Shown: piece after piece, positions 1 through 7,724 of the stretch
How positions within the stretch are numbered: the stretch's first letter is position 1
Layout: each line of letters opens with the position of its first letter
Source of the DNA: an uncultured Eubacteriales bacterium
Lineage (GTDB): Bacteria > Bacillota > Clostridia > Oscillospirales > Acutalibacteraceae
Length of the DNA stretch: 64,000 nucleotides
Reading direction: 5' to 3'
Assembly (NCBI GenBank): GCA_934695425.1
Contig: CAKUVH010000001.1
Location: 152,982 to 216,981, forward strand
Position numbers and translations under genes: made by a program
Notes under the pieces: generated by a model
The model's input: the letters and a program-made list of their open reading frames with translations, nothing else
Database searches by the model: none
Told to the model about the DNA's origin: nothing

Positions 1-348
1 TACTGCGCTTCAGAGGAGTATATCGATCGCAATCCGGAGGTCATATTGAAGTTCACGAGGGCGATTTATAGAGCTCAATTGTGGGTGAAAAATCACTCTG
101 CGGATGAAATCGCAAAATTAATTATTCCGTATTTTATAGACCTTGATTATGATTTGGCGAGAGAGTGTGTGAAAAATTACTTGGAATCAGAAGTATGGTC
201 TTTTAATCCTGTGATAAATCAGGATGAATTTGATTTAATACAGGACGTGATGATTCAGGCGGGCGAACTGGGTCATAAAATAGATATGAAAAAATTGGTA
301 AATAATGGTTATTCTTTGGAAGTGGTAAAAGAATTTAGTGAAAAATAG
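1..348 (+). CDS. ABC transporter substrate-binding protein, C-terminal fragment
   Basis: The reading frame is open from the first base, so this is the last 115 codons of a gene that starts outside the window. The visible part is a helical C-terminal tail of the kind seen in NMT1/SsuA/TauA-like periplasmic-binding proteins. The assignment rests mostly on context: the next two genes are an SsuB/TauB-like ATPase and an SsuC/TauC-like permease, 15 bases downstream in the same direction. The substrate (nitrate, sulfonate, taurine, thiamine precursor or similar) cannot be told from this fragment. The apparent TTG at 46 is internal and should not be taken as the start. Confidence 0.7.
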   Translation, partial: YCASEEYIDRNPEVILKFTRAIYRAQLWVKNHSADEIAKLIIPYFIDLDYDLARECVKNYLESEVWSFNPVINQDEFDLIQDVMIQAGELGHKIDMKKLVNNGYSLEVVKEFSEK

Positions 349-363
349 AAAGGAGTATTTAAC

Positions 364-1152
364 ATGAGTGAGATAAATAAAAATAATGTTCTTGAAATCA
401 AAAATTTATCCCTTAATTATCACTCTGAATCAAGCGAAACTTTGGCTATACATAATATGAACTTTAATGTTTATCAGAATGAATTTGTTACAATTGTGGG
501 TCCGAGCGGGTGCGGAAAGAGTACGTTTTTATCGGTTGTTTCGGGGCTTATCAAGCCTTCGAGTGGCAGCGTAATTATAAATTCAAAAAATAACAGCCCT
601 CAAACTGTCGGTTATATGTTTCAGCAGGACTGTTTATTTCCTTGGAAAACAATAAAGCAAAATGTTTTGCTTGGTCTCGAAATTAAAAATATCAAAAATG
701 AAAACTCTGAAAAATATGCGCTTAATTTGATAGATAAATATGGCTTGTCAAAGTTTTTGAATTATTATCCCTCTCAATTGTCAGGAGGAATGCGGCAAAA
801 AGCGGCTCTCATAAGGACACTTGCGCTAAATCCTGAAATTTTGCTCCTGGATGAACCTTTTTCTGCTTTGGATTATCAGACCCGAATAAATATTTCTCAA
901 GAAATATGTGAAATTATTAAAAATGAGAAAAAAACAGCCGTGCTTGTAACTCACGATATATCCGAAGCCGTCAGCCTTTCTGATAGGGTAATAATATTTT
1001 CTGCGCGCCCAAGTAAAGTAAAGAAAATTTTAGATATAAATTTTAGTACCCCTAATCTTTCCTTCCACGAGAAAAGAAAAGATAAAAAATTTAATGAGTA
1101 TTTTGATGTTATTTGGAGTGAACTGGCAAATGAAGAAGCTAAAAATAAATGA
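364..1152 (+). CDS. ABC importer ATP-binding protein, SsuB/TauB/NrtD-like
   Basis: Cytoplasmic ATPase of 262 residues energising the importer encoded here. Walker A GPSGCGKST lies at residues 46-54, the Q-loop at about 86-88 (FQQD), the signature LSGGMRQ at 139-145, Walker B ILLLDEP at 159-165 and the H-loop histidine at 197. The QQDCLFPW sequence after the Q-loop is typical of the nitrate/sulfonate/taurine group. An AAAGGAG-type ribosome binding site sits 7-8 bases before the ATG. The gene follows the binding-protein fragment and overlaps the permease gene, so the three form one operon. The substrate is not determined. Confidence 0.93.
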   Translation: MSEINKNNVLEIKNLSLNYHSESSETLAIHNMNFNVYQNEFVTIVGPSGCGKSTFLSVVSGLIKPSSGSVIINSKNNSPQTVGYMFQQDCLFPWKTIKQNVLLGLEIKNIKNENSEKYALNLIDKYGLSKFLNYYPSQLSGGMRQKAALIRTLALNPEILLLDEPFSALDYQTRINISQEICEIIKNEKKTAVLVTHDISEAVSLSDRVIIFSARPSKVKKILDINFSTPNLSFHEKRKDKKFNEYFDVIWSELANEEAKNK

Positions 1153-1951
1153 AAAAAATTATACTGATGAACATAAAAATTATATAAAGAAATTAAAAAT
1201 GAAATCGCTGCAAGTGCGTTTAACTCAAATAGGGATACTGTTGTTTTCGGGTATTTTATGGGAAGTAGCCGCTGGTCTAAAATGGATAGATGCTTTTATA
1301 TTCAGTTCTCCTTCCAGAGTTTTTCGTACTGCTGTCGCGCTCATAAATTCTAATAATCTTTGGAATAATGTATTTTATACTCTTTGCGAAACTATGTCCG
1401 GATTTGTTTTAGGAACCGTTTTGGGCATTGCTTTTGCGATTTTAATATGGTGTTCTAATTTTATTTTTAAAGTGAGCGAGCCTTATCTTGTGGTTTTTAA
1501 CGCTCTGCCAAAGGTTGCTTTAGGGCCCATTATCATCGTATGGATGGGTTCCGGGATAACCTCTATAATCATAATGGCGCTTTTGGTTTCGGTGGTTGTG
1601 TCTACGATTAATATTTTATCGGGATTTCAAAATGTCGAAAAAGATAAGATATTTTTATTGAAATCTTTCGGCGCAAATAAGTTTCAGATACTTTGGAATT
1701 TAATTCTGCCTGCTAATATTTCAACAATAATGTCAACGCTAAAAATCAACGTGGGTATGTCCTTGATAGGAGTGATTACAGGAGAATTTTTGGTTTCATC
1801 CAAAGGAATAGGCTATCTGATAGTGTACGGCGGTCAAGTATTTAAGCTTGATCTTGTTATGGCAGGAATATTTGTTTTGCTCATAATAGCGGCGGCTATC
1901 TATTTGATAGTGGCAAAACTTGAAAATATTTATTTGAAAAATAAAAAATGA
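1130..1951 (+). CDS. ABC importer permease, SsuC/TauC-like
   Basis: Integral membrane permease of 273 residues from the chosen start. It has a basic N-terminus, about six hydrophobic segments, and the cytoplasmic EAA-type loop region (SFGANKFQ, then LILPANIS) that docks onto the ATPase. ATG 1130 is preferred over the ATG at 1094 because GGAG at 1114-1117 is suitably spaced and the result is a short overlap with the ATPase gene (23 bp), typical of translational coupling. The family (BPD_transp_1, nitrate/sulfonate/taurine type) is clear. The substrate is inferred only in general terms. Confidence 0.92.
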   Translation: MKKLKINEKNYTDEHKNYIKKLKMKSLQVRLTQIGILLFSGILWEVAAGLKWIDAFIFSSPSRVFRTAVALINSNNLWNNVFYTLCETMSGFVLGTVLGIAFAILIWCSNFIFKVSEPYLVVFNALPKVALGPIIIVWMGSGITSIIIMALLVSVVVSTINILSGFQNVEKDKIFLLKSFGANKFQILWNLILPANISTIMSTLKINVGMSLIGVITGEFLVSSKGIGYLIVYGGQVFKLDLVMAGIFVLLIIAAAIYLIVAKLENIYLKNKK

Positions 1952-2053
1952 AGTGTCGGTGTGTCAATCACTTTTAGGATGTATATATCATATTATGTAA
2001 ATGCGTAAACAATGTAATAAGCGCAAATAATAACGAAGGATTGGTATGATTTT

Positions 2054-2260
2054 ATGAATGATTTTGTTAAAGATACTTTAATGAGTCAATATGGTATAAG
2101 TCCTTTGCCCAAGGATCCCGTAGTAGCAATGGCTTATGTACCGTTTCAGGTGGCTGATAGTGTATATAGTGCCGAGCAAGGTCTCAATTCGGGCACGATG
2201 TTTCCGGAACTTAATAAACCTTTTGAAGGGGAAACTGTGGAGGGCAATAATGATGAATGA
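2054..2260 (+). CDS. cotJA: Spore coat protein CotJA
   Basis: Small protein of 68 residues, first gene of a cotJABC operon. It shows the CotJA core: MAYVPFQ, a segment around YSAEQGL, then GTMFPELNKPF. CotJA is needed for correct assembly of CotJC into the inner spore coat in Bacillus. It is followed immediately by cotJB, whose start overlaps its last codons. Expression is expected in the mother cell under a sporulation sigma factor, but I could not recognise a convincing sigma-E promoter upstream. Confidence 0.93.
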   Translation: MNDFVKDTLMSQYGISPLPKDPVVAMAYVPFQVADSVYSAEQGLNSGTMFPELNKPFEGETVEGNNDE

Positions 2261-2513
2261 ACGTGAAATGATGATGAGACGTATAGCGACTTTGGATTTT
2301 GCGATAGTTGAACTTAATTTGTACATGGATACTCATCCCAACGATACCGAAGTGAATTCAAAATTAAACGATTACAAAGAAAAAAGCGACGAATTAAAAA
2401 GAGAATATCAAGAGAAATACGGCCCCATAACATCTAAAACCATAGAAGATAACCGATATGGTTGGATTGCTGATCCGTGGCCTTGGAATAATTCTGAAGG
2501 CGGTGAAGAATAA
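2253..2513 (+). CDS. cotJB: Spore coat protein CotJB
   Basis: Protein of 86 residues with the CotJB hallmarks: the LDFAIVELNLYMDTHP block near the N-terminus, the EYQEKYGP block, and the C-terminal ADPWPWNN tryptophan motif. The start is one of two adjacent ATGs at 2250 and 2253. GGAGGG at 2239-2244 gives a better spacing to the second. The start overlaps the end of cotJA and the stop overlaps the ATG of cotJC (TAATG), so the three genes are translationally coupled. Upstream in-frame sequence starting at 2136 is a shadow of cotJA. Confidence 0.93.
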   Translation: MNEREMMMRRIATLDFAIVELNLYMDTHPNDTEVNSKLNDYKEKSDELKREYQEKYGPITSKTIEDNRYGWIADPWPWNNSEGGEE

Positions 2514-3055
2514 TGTGGGTTTATGAAAAAAAATTACAATATCCTGTTAATATCAAAAATCCTAATCCGGCACTTGCCAAAATGATAATAACTCAATACG
2601 GCGGACCCGACGGAGAACTCGGAGCATCGCTTAGATATTTGAGCCAAAGATTTTCAATGCCGTATCCCGAGCTCAAGGCGATACTGACGGATGTAGGGAC
2701 TGAGGAACTCGGGCATCTTGAAATGATTGGAGCTATAGTTTATCAGCTTACAAAAAATTTGACGCCGGAAGAAATTGAGAAAAATGGTTTTTCTGATTAC
2801 TTTGTGGATCATACAACAGGTATATATCCTACTTCTGCAAGCGGCCAGTCATATACAGCTGCAAGCATGCAAGTGAAGGGCGATCCGATAACTGATTTGC
2901 ATGAGGATTTAGCGGCAGAACAAAAAGCCAGAAGTACATATGATAATATTTTAAGATTTTGCGACGACCCCGATGTAAAAGACCCCATAAGATTTTTACG
3001 TGCCAGAGAAGTTGTTCACTATCAACGCTTCGGTGAACCGAACAGTATAGATTGA
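2513..3055 (+). CDS. cotJC: Spore coat protein CotJC, manganese catalase-like
   Basis: Protein of 180 residues of the manganese-catalase (ferritin-like) family found in the inner spore coat. Candidate metal ligands are visible in the four-helix core: E and H in TEELGHLEMI, the acidic/glutamate set around DLAAEQKAR, and REVVHYQRF near the C-terminus. These positions match the EExxH and ExxH pattern of the family. The ATG overlaps the cotJB stop by one base. It may detoxify peroxide in the coat or cross-link coat proteins; activity is inferred from the family. Confidence 0.93.
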   Translation: MWVYEKKLQYPVNIKNPNPALAKMIITQYGGPDGELGASLRYLSQRFSMPYPELKAILTDVGTEELGHLEMIGAIVYQLTKNLTPEEIEKNGFSDYFVDHTTGIYPTSASGQSYTAASMQVKGDPITDLHEDLAAEQKARSTYDNILRFCDDPDVKDPIRFLRAREVVHYQRFGEPNSID

Positions 3056-3141
3056 AGTTATTATTAAGATTGAGTTTTGAATATTTTGGGTTGACTAAAT
3101 ACAAAAATTATGGTAATGTAAAATTGAGGTGGAAAATAGAT

Positions 3142-4137
3142 ATGAAAAAATATTTCAAAATAGTATTGTTAGCTTCAATGGCAGTAATGTTTTTAAAAGG
3201 ACTATCCGTACAAGCTATGGAACCTTTAGAAAGAGATTCTAAAAAAATAAAACTTGAAACAAATATAACTATGAATAACTCTGAAGGGAATTTAGGAGTT
3301 AATATTTCTTATCACAGTCAAATTAGCACAGGCGTTAAAAAAGAGCCTTCTGCTGCAGGAAAATTAAAGAAAGAACAAAAGCTTCACAAGTATAAAAAGA
3401 GACTTTATCATGAACTTGGTTTTTCTTCGGCACCTTTTAAAACTCTTTCTGCGCAGCTCAGTTGCTTGCCGTGTAAAATTGGTTATAGGTTTTCTTTTGA
3501 TACTCCGTTTGGAAGGGTGAATTGCAAAAAAATCGAAGAAGATGATTATTATATTAACCCGTATGAAAAAGGTACTAAATATAGCGACATTGTTAGAGTT
3601 GTTAACAAAATGATAAAAAGGAATTCCAAAGGAAATACATCTTGTGCTAAAAAAATAAAATATAAAATAGCCAGCACTATTTTGAATTATATAAGTATGC
3701 CTGCCGATGAAAGGATAAGAACTTTGCAAGATTTTGGAGAAATAAGATTCAATGAAATGATTGATATTACCGGTTGTTCTCCTACGGAACGAAAAAATTT
3801 AAGAATGGCTGGTAATGTATTGATACTTTCAGAAGAGGAGCGCAACGCTTTAGCGGTTCTTAGTGCTTTAATGATGCTATCTGAACCAGTGAGAAATCAA
3901 ATGGGCGGAAAATACGAAAGAGCCGCTATCAGGGAATGGAGAGATGATCCCGATCCTATGTCAATGGAAAAAATTTTCGATAATGATACGTTTATAGGTG
4001 AAGATAAACTGAAAGTTCCATATAAAATGTCTTTAGGGAACGGTAAAAAGTATGTTGATAATTTGATTAACGAACGATGCCATACTAAAGTCCAAAAAGA
4101 AACTTTCGAATCTCTAAATAAGAGCATCTCTTTTTAA
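3142..4137 (+). CDS. Secreted protein of unknown function
   Basis: I do not recognise this 331-residue protein. The ATG at 3142 is chosen because GAGGTGG (3126-3132) precedes it at good spacing and it begins a clear signal peptide: lysines, a hydrophobic core of about 15 residues, and a likely cleavage after VQA at residue 25. The in-frame extension back to 3052 would bury the signal peptide. The mature part is basic and mostly helical, with a small Cys-rich patch (LSCLPCKIG). A bidirectional hairpin at 4179-4208 ends the transcript. It stands alone between cotJC and an opposing orphan gene. Confidence 0.75.
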   Translation: MKKYFKIVLLASMAVMFLKGLSVQAMEPLERDSKKIKLETNITMNNSEGNLGVNISYHSQISTGVKKEPSAAGKLKKEQKLHKYKKRLYHELGFSSAPFKTLSAQLSCLPCKIGYRFSFDTPFGRVNCKKIEEDDYYINPYEKGTKYSDIVRVVNKMIKRNSKGNTSCAKKIKYKIASTILNYISMPADERIRTLQDFGEIRFNEMIDITGCSPTERKNLRMAGNVLILSEEERNALAVLSALMMLSEPVRNQMGGKYERAAIREWRDDPDPMSMEKIFDNDTFIGEDKLKVPYKMSLGNGKKYVDNLINERCHTKVQKETFESLNKSISF

Positions 4138-4178
4138 TATGGATTGTGATGCAGATATAGTTTACCAAAGTAAATAAG

Positions 4179-4210
4179 AAATAGCTGTGACTAGGTTCAC
4201 AGCTATTTTT
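4179..4210 (+). terminator. Bidirectional intrinsic terminator
   Basis: A perfect 12-bp inverted repeat (4179-4190 with 4197-4208, loop CTAGGT) followed by a T run on the plus strand and preceded by an A-rich run for the minus strand. It lies between convergent genes and overlaps the last codons of the minus-strand gene ending at 4203. Confidence 0.8.
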
Positions 4211-4733
4211 GTGCTTTATTTTTTGCCGCTGATTCATATACTTTGAAAATAAATTCAAGTGTTTTATCATCGATGTCCAACGTGTTGAAGTAATCTTTAT
4301 ACTTAGCTTTTGAATTTATAAGAGAATCAATATTGTCACTATCCTGAATAAGTTTATGCTTTTTAAATATTTCAGCATCGGGTGCTGCCTTGTTGTTACT
4401 GATTGCTTTTTGTATACGTTTAATCCATTTGTCTGAATATTTTTTACCTGCATTTTTCCAATATTCTTTAAATTTCCCCAGATCTTTTTTGTGTTTCTCG
4501 CTCAGTTTAACACAATTAGCAAGCGTTTGAAAAGCCATGCACAGACTTCTGAATCCCATACCGCCTATTTTTTTACTTTCAATATAGTAATCTGCTCCTG
4601 CTGTTAATAGTCCGGCTTCTTGTGTCGTTAAGTTTAGTCCATCTTCATTTTGTAATTCGGAAAATAAATTATTTTTGATAGATTTATCTGTACGCGTTCT
4701 ATTTAAATATGATTCTAATTTTTCTGTGACCAT
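4203..4733 (-). CDS. Hypothetical cytoplasmic protein
   Basis: A 176-residue protein that I cannot assign. It is charged, lysine-rich and predicted to be helical throughout, with no signal peptide or membrane segment. A short region LTTQEAGLLTAGADYYIESKK is the most distinctive stretch. Translation is well supported by AGGAGATG just upstream of the ATG on the minus strand, by a good promoter at 4773-4801, and by the shared terminator at its 3' end. It stands alone, convergent with the secreted orphan gene at 3142. Confidence 0.65.
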   Translation of the reverse strand: MVTEKLESYLNRTRTDKSIKNNLFSELQNEDGLNLTTQEAGLLTAGADYYIESKKIGGMGFRSLCMAFQTLANCVKLSEKHKKDLGKFKEYWKNAGKKYSDKWIKRIQKAISNNKAAPDAEIFKKHKLIQDSDNIDSLINSKAKYKDYFNTLDIDDKTLEFIFKVYESAAKNKAQK

Positions 4734-4772
4734 AAAAACATCTCCTTTGCTTAAATAAATATTTTCTCTATT

Positions 4773-4801
4773 ATTTTATACTATATGCACAAAAATATCA
4801 A
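4773..4801 (-). promoter_or_regulatory. Sigma-A-type promoter for the gene at 4203-4733
   Basis: On the minus strand, TTGATA (4801-4796) and TAAAAT (4778-4773) are separated by 17 bases, about 40 bases upstream of the ATG. Confidence 0.55.
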
Positions 4802-4860
4802 GTAAAATTTGTGTAAAATATAAAATTTACTTTTAATATTTCATATTTTTAAATCATATA

Positions 4861-4893
4861 CTTGCGTAGAAATTAAAATCGTACGCAAGGTGA
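4861..4893 (+). promoter_or_regulatory. Inverted repeat overlapping a ribosome binding site
   Basis: A perfect 8-bp inverted repeat, CTTGCGTA (4861-4868) and TACGCAAG (4882-4889), lies just before the small gene at 4899. The right arm overlaps the ribosome binding site AAGGTGA (4887-4893), so an RNA hairpin here could hide it. Alternatives are an operator for the recombinase unit or part of a recombination site, since serine recombinase attachment sites often flank the recombinase gene. Confidence 0.45.
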
Positions 4894-4898
4894 CTGTC

Positions 4899-5057
4899 AT
4901 GGATTCTCAATATGATACACAAATTTCTGATATAAATTTTTCTGGAAAAAATTATACAATTAAAAATTTTATTCCGATTTTGGACTTTGACGATAAGCAA
5001 AGAATTTATATAGAAATAAATGAAAAATTGACTCAAATATTAGAAAAATATATTTAA
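4899..5057 (+). CDS. Small protein upstream of a serine recombinase
   Basis: A 52-residue frame starting with ATG behind AAGGTGA and ending 18 bases before the recombinase start. The sequence has a short hydrophobic/aromatic core (NYTIKNFIPILDF) and a charged helix at the C-terminus. Small genes of this size often sit directly upstream of large serine recombinases in clostridial mobile elements (the TnpW-like position), and the general pattern is similar, but I cannot show homology. The opposite-strand frame over the same bases (4854-5036) is a shadow. Confidence 0.5.
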   Translation: MDSQYDTQISDINFSGKNYTIKNFIPILDFDDKQRIYIEINEKLTQILEKYI

Positions 5058-5075
5058 AATTTTGGAGTGTTTTGG

Positions 5076-6560
5076 ATGTATGATGCGATTTATGCCCGTC
5101 AATCGGTGGAAAAATCGGATAGCATTTCAGTAGAAAGTCAAATAGAGTTTTGTGAGTATGAAACCAGAGGCAATAAATATAAAAAGTACATAGATAAGGG
5201 ATTCAGCGGCAAAAATACCAATCGTCCCGCATATGAAAAAATGGTATCTGATATAAAAAATGGACTGATAAATCGTGTAATTGTATACAAACTTGATAGA
5301 ATAAGCAGGTCTATACTCGATTTTTCCAATATGATGGAAATGTTTCAAAAATACAAAGTTGAATTTATTTCTTCGACGGAAAAATTTGATACATCGTCAC
5401 CGATCGGCAGGGCAATGCTAAATATTTGCATAGTTTTTGCCCAACTTGAACGAGAAACTATACAAAAACGCATATCGGACGCTTATTATTCCCGCAGCAA
5501 AAAAGGTTTCTATATGGGCGGCAAGATTCCATATGGATTTTCTCTGGAAAAAACAAGAATAAACGACGTAAAAACGTCGAAATATGTGCCTGTGGAAGAA
5601 GAAATAAATCACGTAAAATTTATGTATTCTATATATTCAAATCCCGGCAAAACACTCGGCGATGTTATTAGATTTTTTAAAGAAAATAATATAAAAAATG
5701 CTCGTGGAAACACCTGGCGAACCGCAAGAATAAGCGAAATTTTAAAGAGGCCTATCTATGTAAAAGCTGATAAAAAAATATACGATTTTTACAAAAATCA
5801 GGGAGTGTCCATGATAAATAGCGAAGAAGATTTTACCGGAGAGAATGCCTGTTACATTTATAAAGAGAGCGATAGTTCGAAGTATCTTGTTTTAGCTCCT
5901 CACAAGGGAGTGGTGAGCTCGTCGGAATGGCTTAACTGCGCCAAAAAATGTATAAAAAACACCGGTATGGCCGTTAATTTGCAGAAAGCCAAAAATACAT
6001 GGCTTGCAGGGAAAATCAAGTGCGGAAATTGCGGCTATGCGGCGGTGATTCGCAAGTCCAGCAGAAAGGAGAGCGGTATTAGGTATTTTCTTTGTAGTAG
6101 GAAAAATCTTTGCAAAGGGTGCGCGGGGTGCGGGTCGGTGAAAGCAGATGATCTGGAATCATTTATATTTCAAAGTATATTGAAAAAAATTTTAGATTTT
6201 CAGATTTTATATAAAAAATTAGAAAATAAATCTAAACAATTCGACATTAAATCTAAAGAAAAAAAATTAAAAATAGAAAAAGAAATAGAAACATTACTTG
6301 AAAAAATTCCACTTGCAAACGACGCGTTGGTAAAGTATATAAACGAAAAAGTAACAAAATTGAACTCAGAAAAAGAGAGTATTGAAGCAAATTTTTCAAT
6401 TTCTAAGAAAAAACCTTTTAAAAAACTTTTTATTTCTGATAAAAATTATATATTTTCATGGAAAAAAATGAGTATAGAAGATAAAATTGTGGTCGTAGAT
6501 GCGTTCATAAAAACTATACGAGTTTTTGAAAATGGAATTGAGATAATTTGGAAAATTTAA
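5076..6560 (+). CDS. Large serine site-specific recombinase
   Basis: Protein of 494 residues with the full large-serine-recombinase layout. The N-terminal resolvase domain (about 1-145) carries YARQS with the catalytic serine at residue 10 and the conserved KLDRISRS segment. A Recombinase domain follows (about 155-270), then a zinc ribbon with CGNCG at about 316-320 and further cysteines near 340-352, and a lysine-rich coiled coil. ATG 5076 is chosen over GTG 5067, which lies inside the ribosome binding site GGAGTG. It could be an integrase of a lost element, a SpoIVCA-like developmental recombinase, or a resident element reduced to two genes. No other phage or transfer genes are nearby. Confidence 0.92.
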   Translation: MYDAIYARQSVEKSDSISVESQIEFCEYETRGNKYKKYIDKGFSGKNTNRPAYEKMVSDIKNGLINRVIVYKLDRISRSILDFSNMMEMFQKYKVEFISSTEKFDTSSPIGRAMLNICIVFAQLERETIQKRISDAYYSRSKKGFYMGGKIPYGFSLEKTRINDVKTSKYVPVEEEINHVKFMYSIYSNPGKTLGDVIRFFKENNIKNARGNTWRTARISEILKRPIYVKADKKIYDFYKNQGVSMINSEEDFTGENACYIYKESDSSKYLVLAPHKGVVSSSEWLNCAKKCIKNTGMAVNLQKAKNTWLAGKIKCGNCGYAAVIRKSSRKESGIRYFLCSRKNLCKGCAGCGSVKADDLESFIFQSILKKILDFQILYKKLENKSKQFDIKSKEKKLKIEKEIETLLEKIPLANDALVKYINEKVTKLNSEKESIEANFSISKKKPFKKLFISDKNYIFSWKKMSIEDKIVVVDAFIKTIRVFENGIEIIWKI

Positions 6561-6646
6561 TTACAAAATTTTTGCGTTTATTAATAGATATTTTATGCAA
6601 TAATTAGAAATGTTTAAAATTTTAAGTTGAAATTGTTCATTAAATA

Positions 6647-6675
6647 TTGAATTTAGAAAAGTTAAAATGTATAAT
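6647..6675 (+). promoter_or_regulatory. Sigma-A-type promoter for the Nudix gene
   Basis: TTGAAT (6647-6652) and a consensus TATAAT (6670-6675) with a 17-base spacer, about 70 bases before the chosen start codon. Confidence 0.65.
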
Positions 6676-6743
6676 AAAGAATGAATTGCAGCCACGCTGA
6701 AGGAATTATATAAAATATGAACTATAAAGAGAGGGAAAACCGC

Positions 6744-7370
6744 ATGAAGACTGTAACTTTTGAATATGCAAACTGGAATGGATCCAGGAAATTAACGACT
6801 GTAGAACCTCAAAAAATTATTTTCGGATTGACTCCTCATATTTCTGAACCGGAATGGCTTTTGGAAGGAATCGACGCCGAAAGTGGCGAAAAAGCTCTGT
6901 TTGTTTTGAAGAATATTCAAAGGTTTGCGGACGAAAATGTCCAAAGATTTTTGTGCGTAACAGTATACGTTAAGAATAAAGAAAACAAATTTTTAATGTT
7001 ACATAACAAAAAATTAAACAAATGGGTACCTGCCGGCGGAAAAGTGGACAATTGCGAAACTCCTGATGAAGCTGCGGTTAGAGAGTGCCTCGAAGAAACC
7101 GGAATAAAAATTAAACTTGTCGGGGACACTCCTGACATAGAAGGCGGGTTGGTGACTCCGCTCGGCTCTCAGTGCAATGTTTTAAAGCCCGGCATTAGGG
7201 AGCACGTGGATTTGATTTATTACGGCGAGCCTGTCGATGATTCCGAGCTGAAAATGTCGGAAAGAGAGGCTTTCGGGATAGGTTGGTTTTCGGTTGAAGA
7301 AATGGAGAATTTAGATACTTTTGATTCCGTAAAATATTGGTCCAAAAAAATTGCGAATAAATCGAAATAA
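6744..7370 (+). CDS. Nudix hydrolase with N-terminal WYL-like domain
   Basis: Protein of 208 residues. The C-terminal part is a Nudix hydrolase: the box runs from about residue 98 to 121 (GGKVDNCET, then RECLEETGI), with the catalytic REXXEE glutamates intact. Substrate is probably a nucleoside di- or triphosphate derivative. The first about 65 residues (KTVTFEYANWNGSRK, then IIFGLTPHISEPEWLLEG) resemble a small WYL-like domain that also occurs alone in bacteria. ATG 6744 follows GAGAGGG at good spacing; ATG 6717 is an alternative adding nine residues. Monocistronic, with its own promoter. Confidence 0.88.
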   Translation: MKTVTFEYANWNGSRKLTTVEPQKIIFGLTPHISEPEWLLEGIDAESGEKALFVLKNIQRFADENVQRFLCVTVYVKNKENKFLMLHNKKLNKWVPAGGKVDNCETPDEAAVRECLEETGIKIKLVGDTPDIEGGLVTPLGSQCNVLKPGIREHVDLIYYGEPVDDSELKMSEREAFGIGWFSVEEMENLDTFDSVKYWSKKIANKSK

Positions 7371-7724
7371 ATTTTATTTTTTACTTCAACCTACACGTTT
7401 CGGTGAAGGATTGCGGCTATGTACCGATAGGTTGGATAGCAAAAACTTTTATGCGTTCAATCCTTCGTTTGATCGCAGAAAAAAGAATTAAAAGTTACGC
7501 AAAATTAGTATCTTTTCTTTGTAGAAAAGGTACTTTTTTTGTTTTAAAATGGATTATAAAATACGTCGAAATAAAGCACGACTAATAAAATTATTAAATT
7601 ATAACAAAATTATAATTACATAAAAATTGATTTCTTGATTTTTGCCAGTATATATTTTGATATTTAAATGATAAAATATAAATGCAAGGTAAAATTTTAA
7701 GGAAGGAACTTTGAAGATCGCATT
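7371..7724. other. Non-coding gap with an inverted repeat and a terminator
   Basis: No convincing gene. A 9-bp perfect inverted repeat (GAAGGATTG at 7405-7413, CAATCCTTC at 7458-7466) encloses a shorter GCTAT/ATAGC pair (7416-7420 and 7436-7440), so a branched RNA is possible. A terminator follows at 7507-7541. The remaining stretch to 7724 is very AT-rich and should hold the promoter of the next gene, but I see no clear -35/-10 pair. A 60-codon frame at 7403-7585 crosses the terminator and lacks a ribosome binding site. Confidence 0.5.
7507..7541 (+). terminator. Intrinsic terminator
   Basis: An 11-bp stem with one G-U pair (7507-7517 with 7524-7534, loop TTTGTA) followed by a run of eight T. 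It probably ends the Nudix transcript or a short leader RNA between 7371 and 7541. Confidence 0.8.

Noticed and set aside
2136..2252. N-terminal extension of cotJB
   Set aside because: It overlaps cotJA, and the two ATGs at 2250 and 2253 follow a GGAGGG site and match the family length.
4854..5036. 60-codon minus-strand frame
   Set aside because: It opposes the better-supported 52-codon gene and has no ribosome binding site.
7403..7585. 60-codon plus-strand frame
   Set aside because: It runs through a strong terminator, lacks a ribosome binding site and has no protein-like features.
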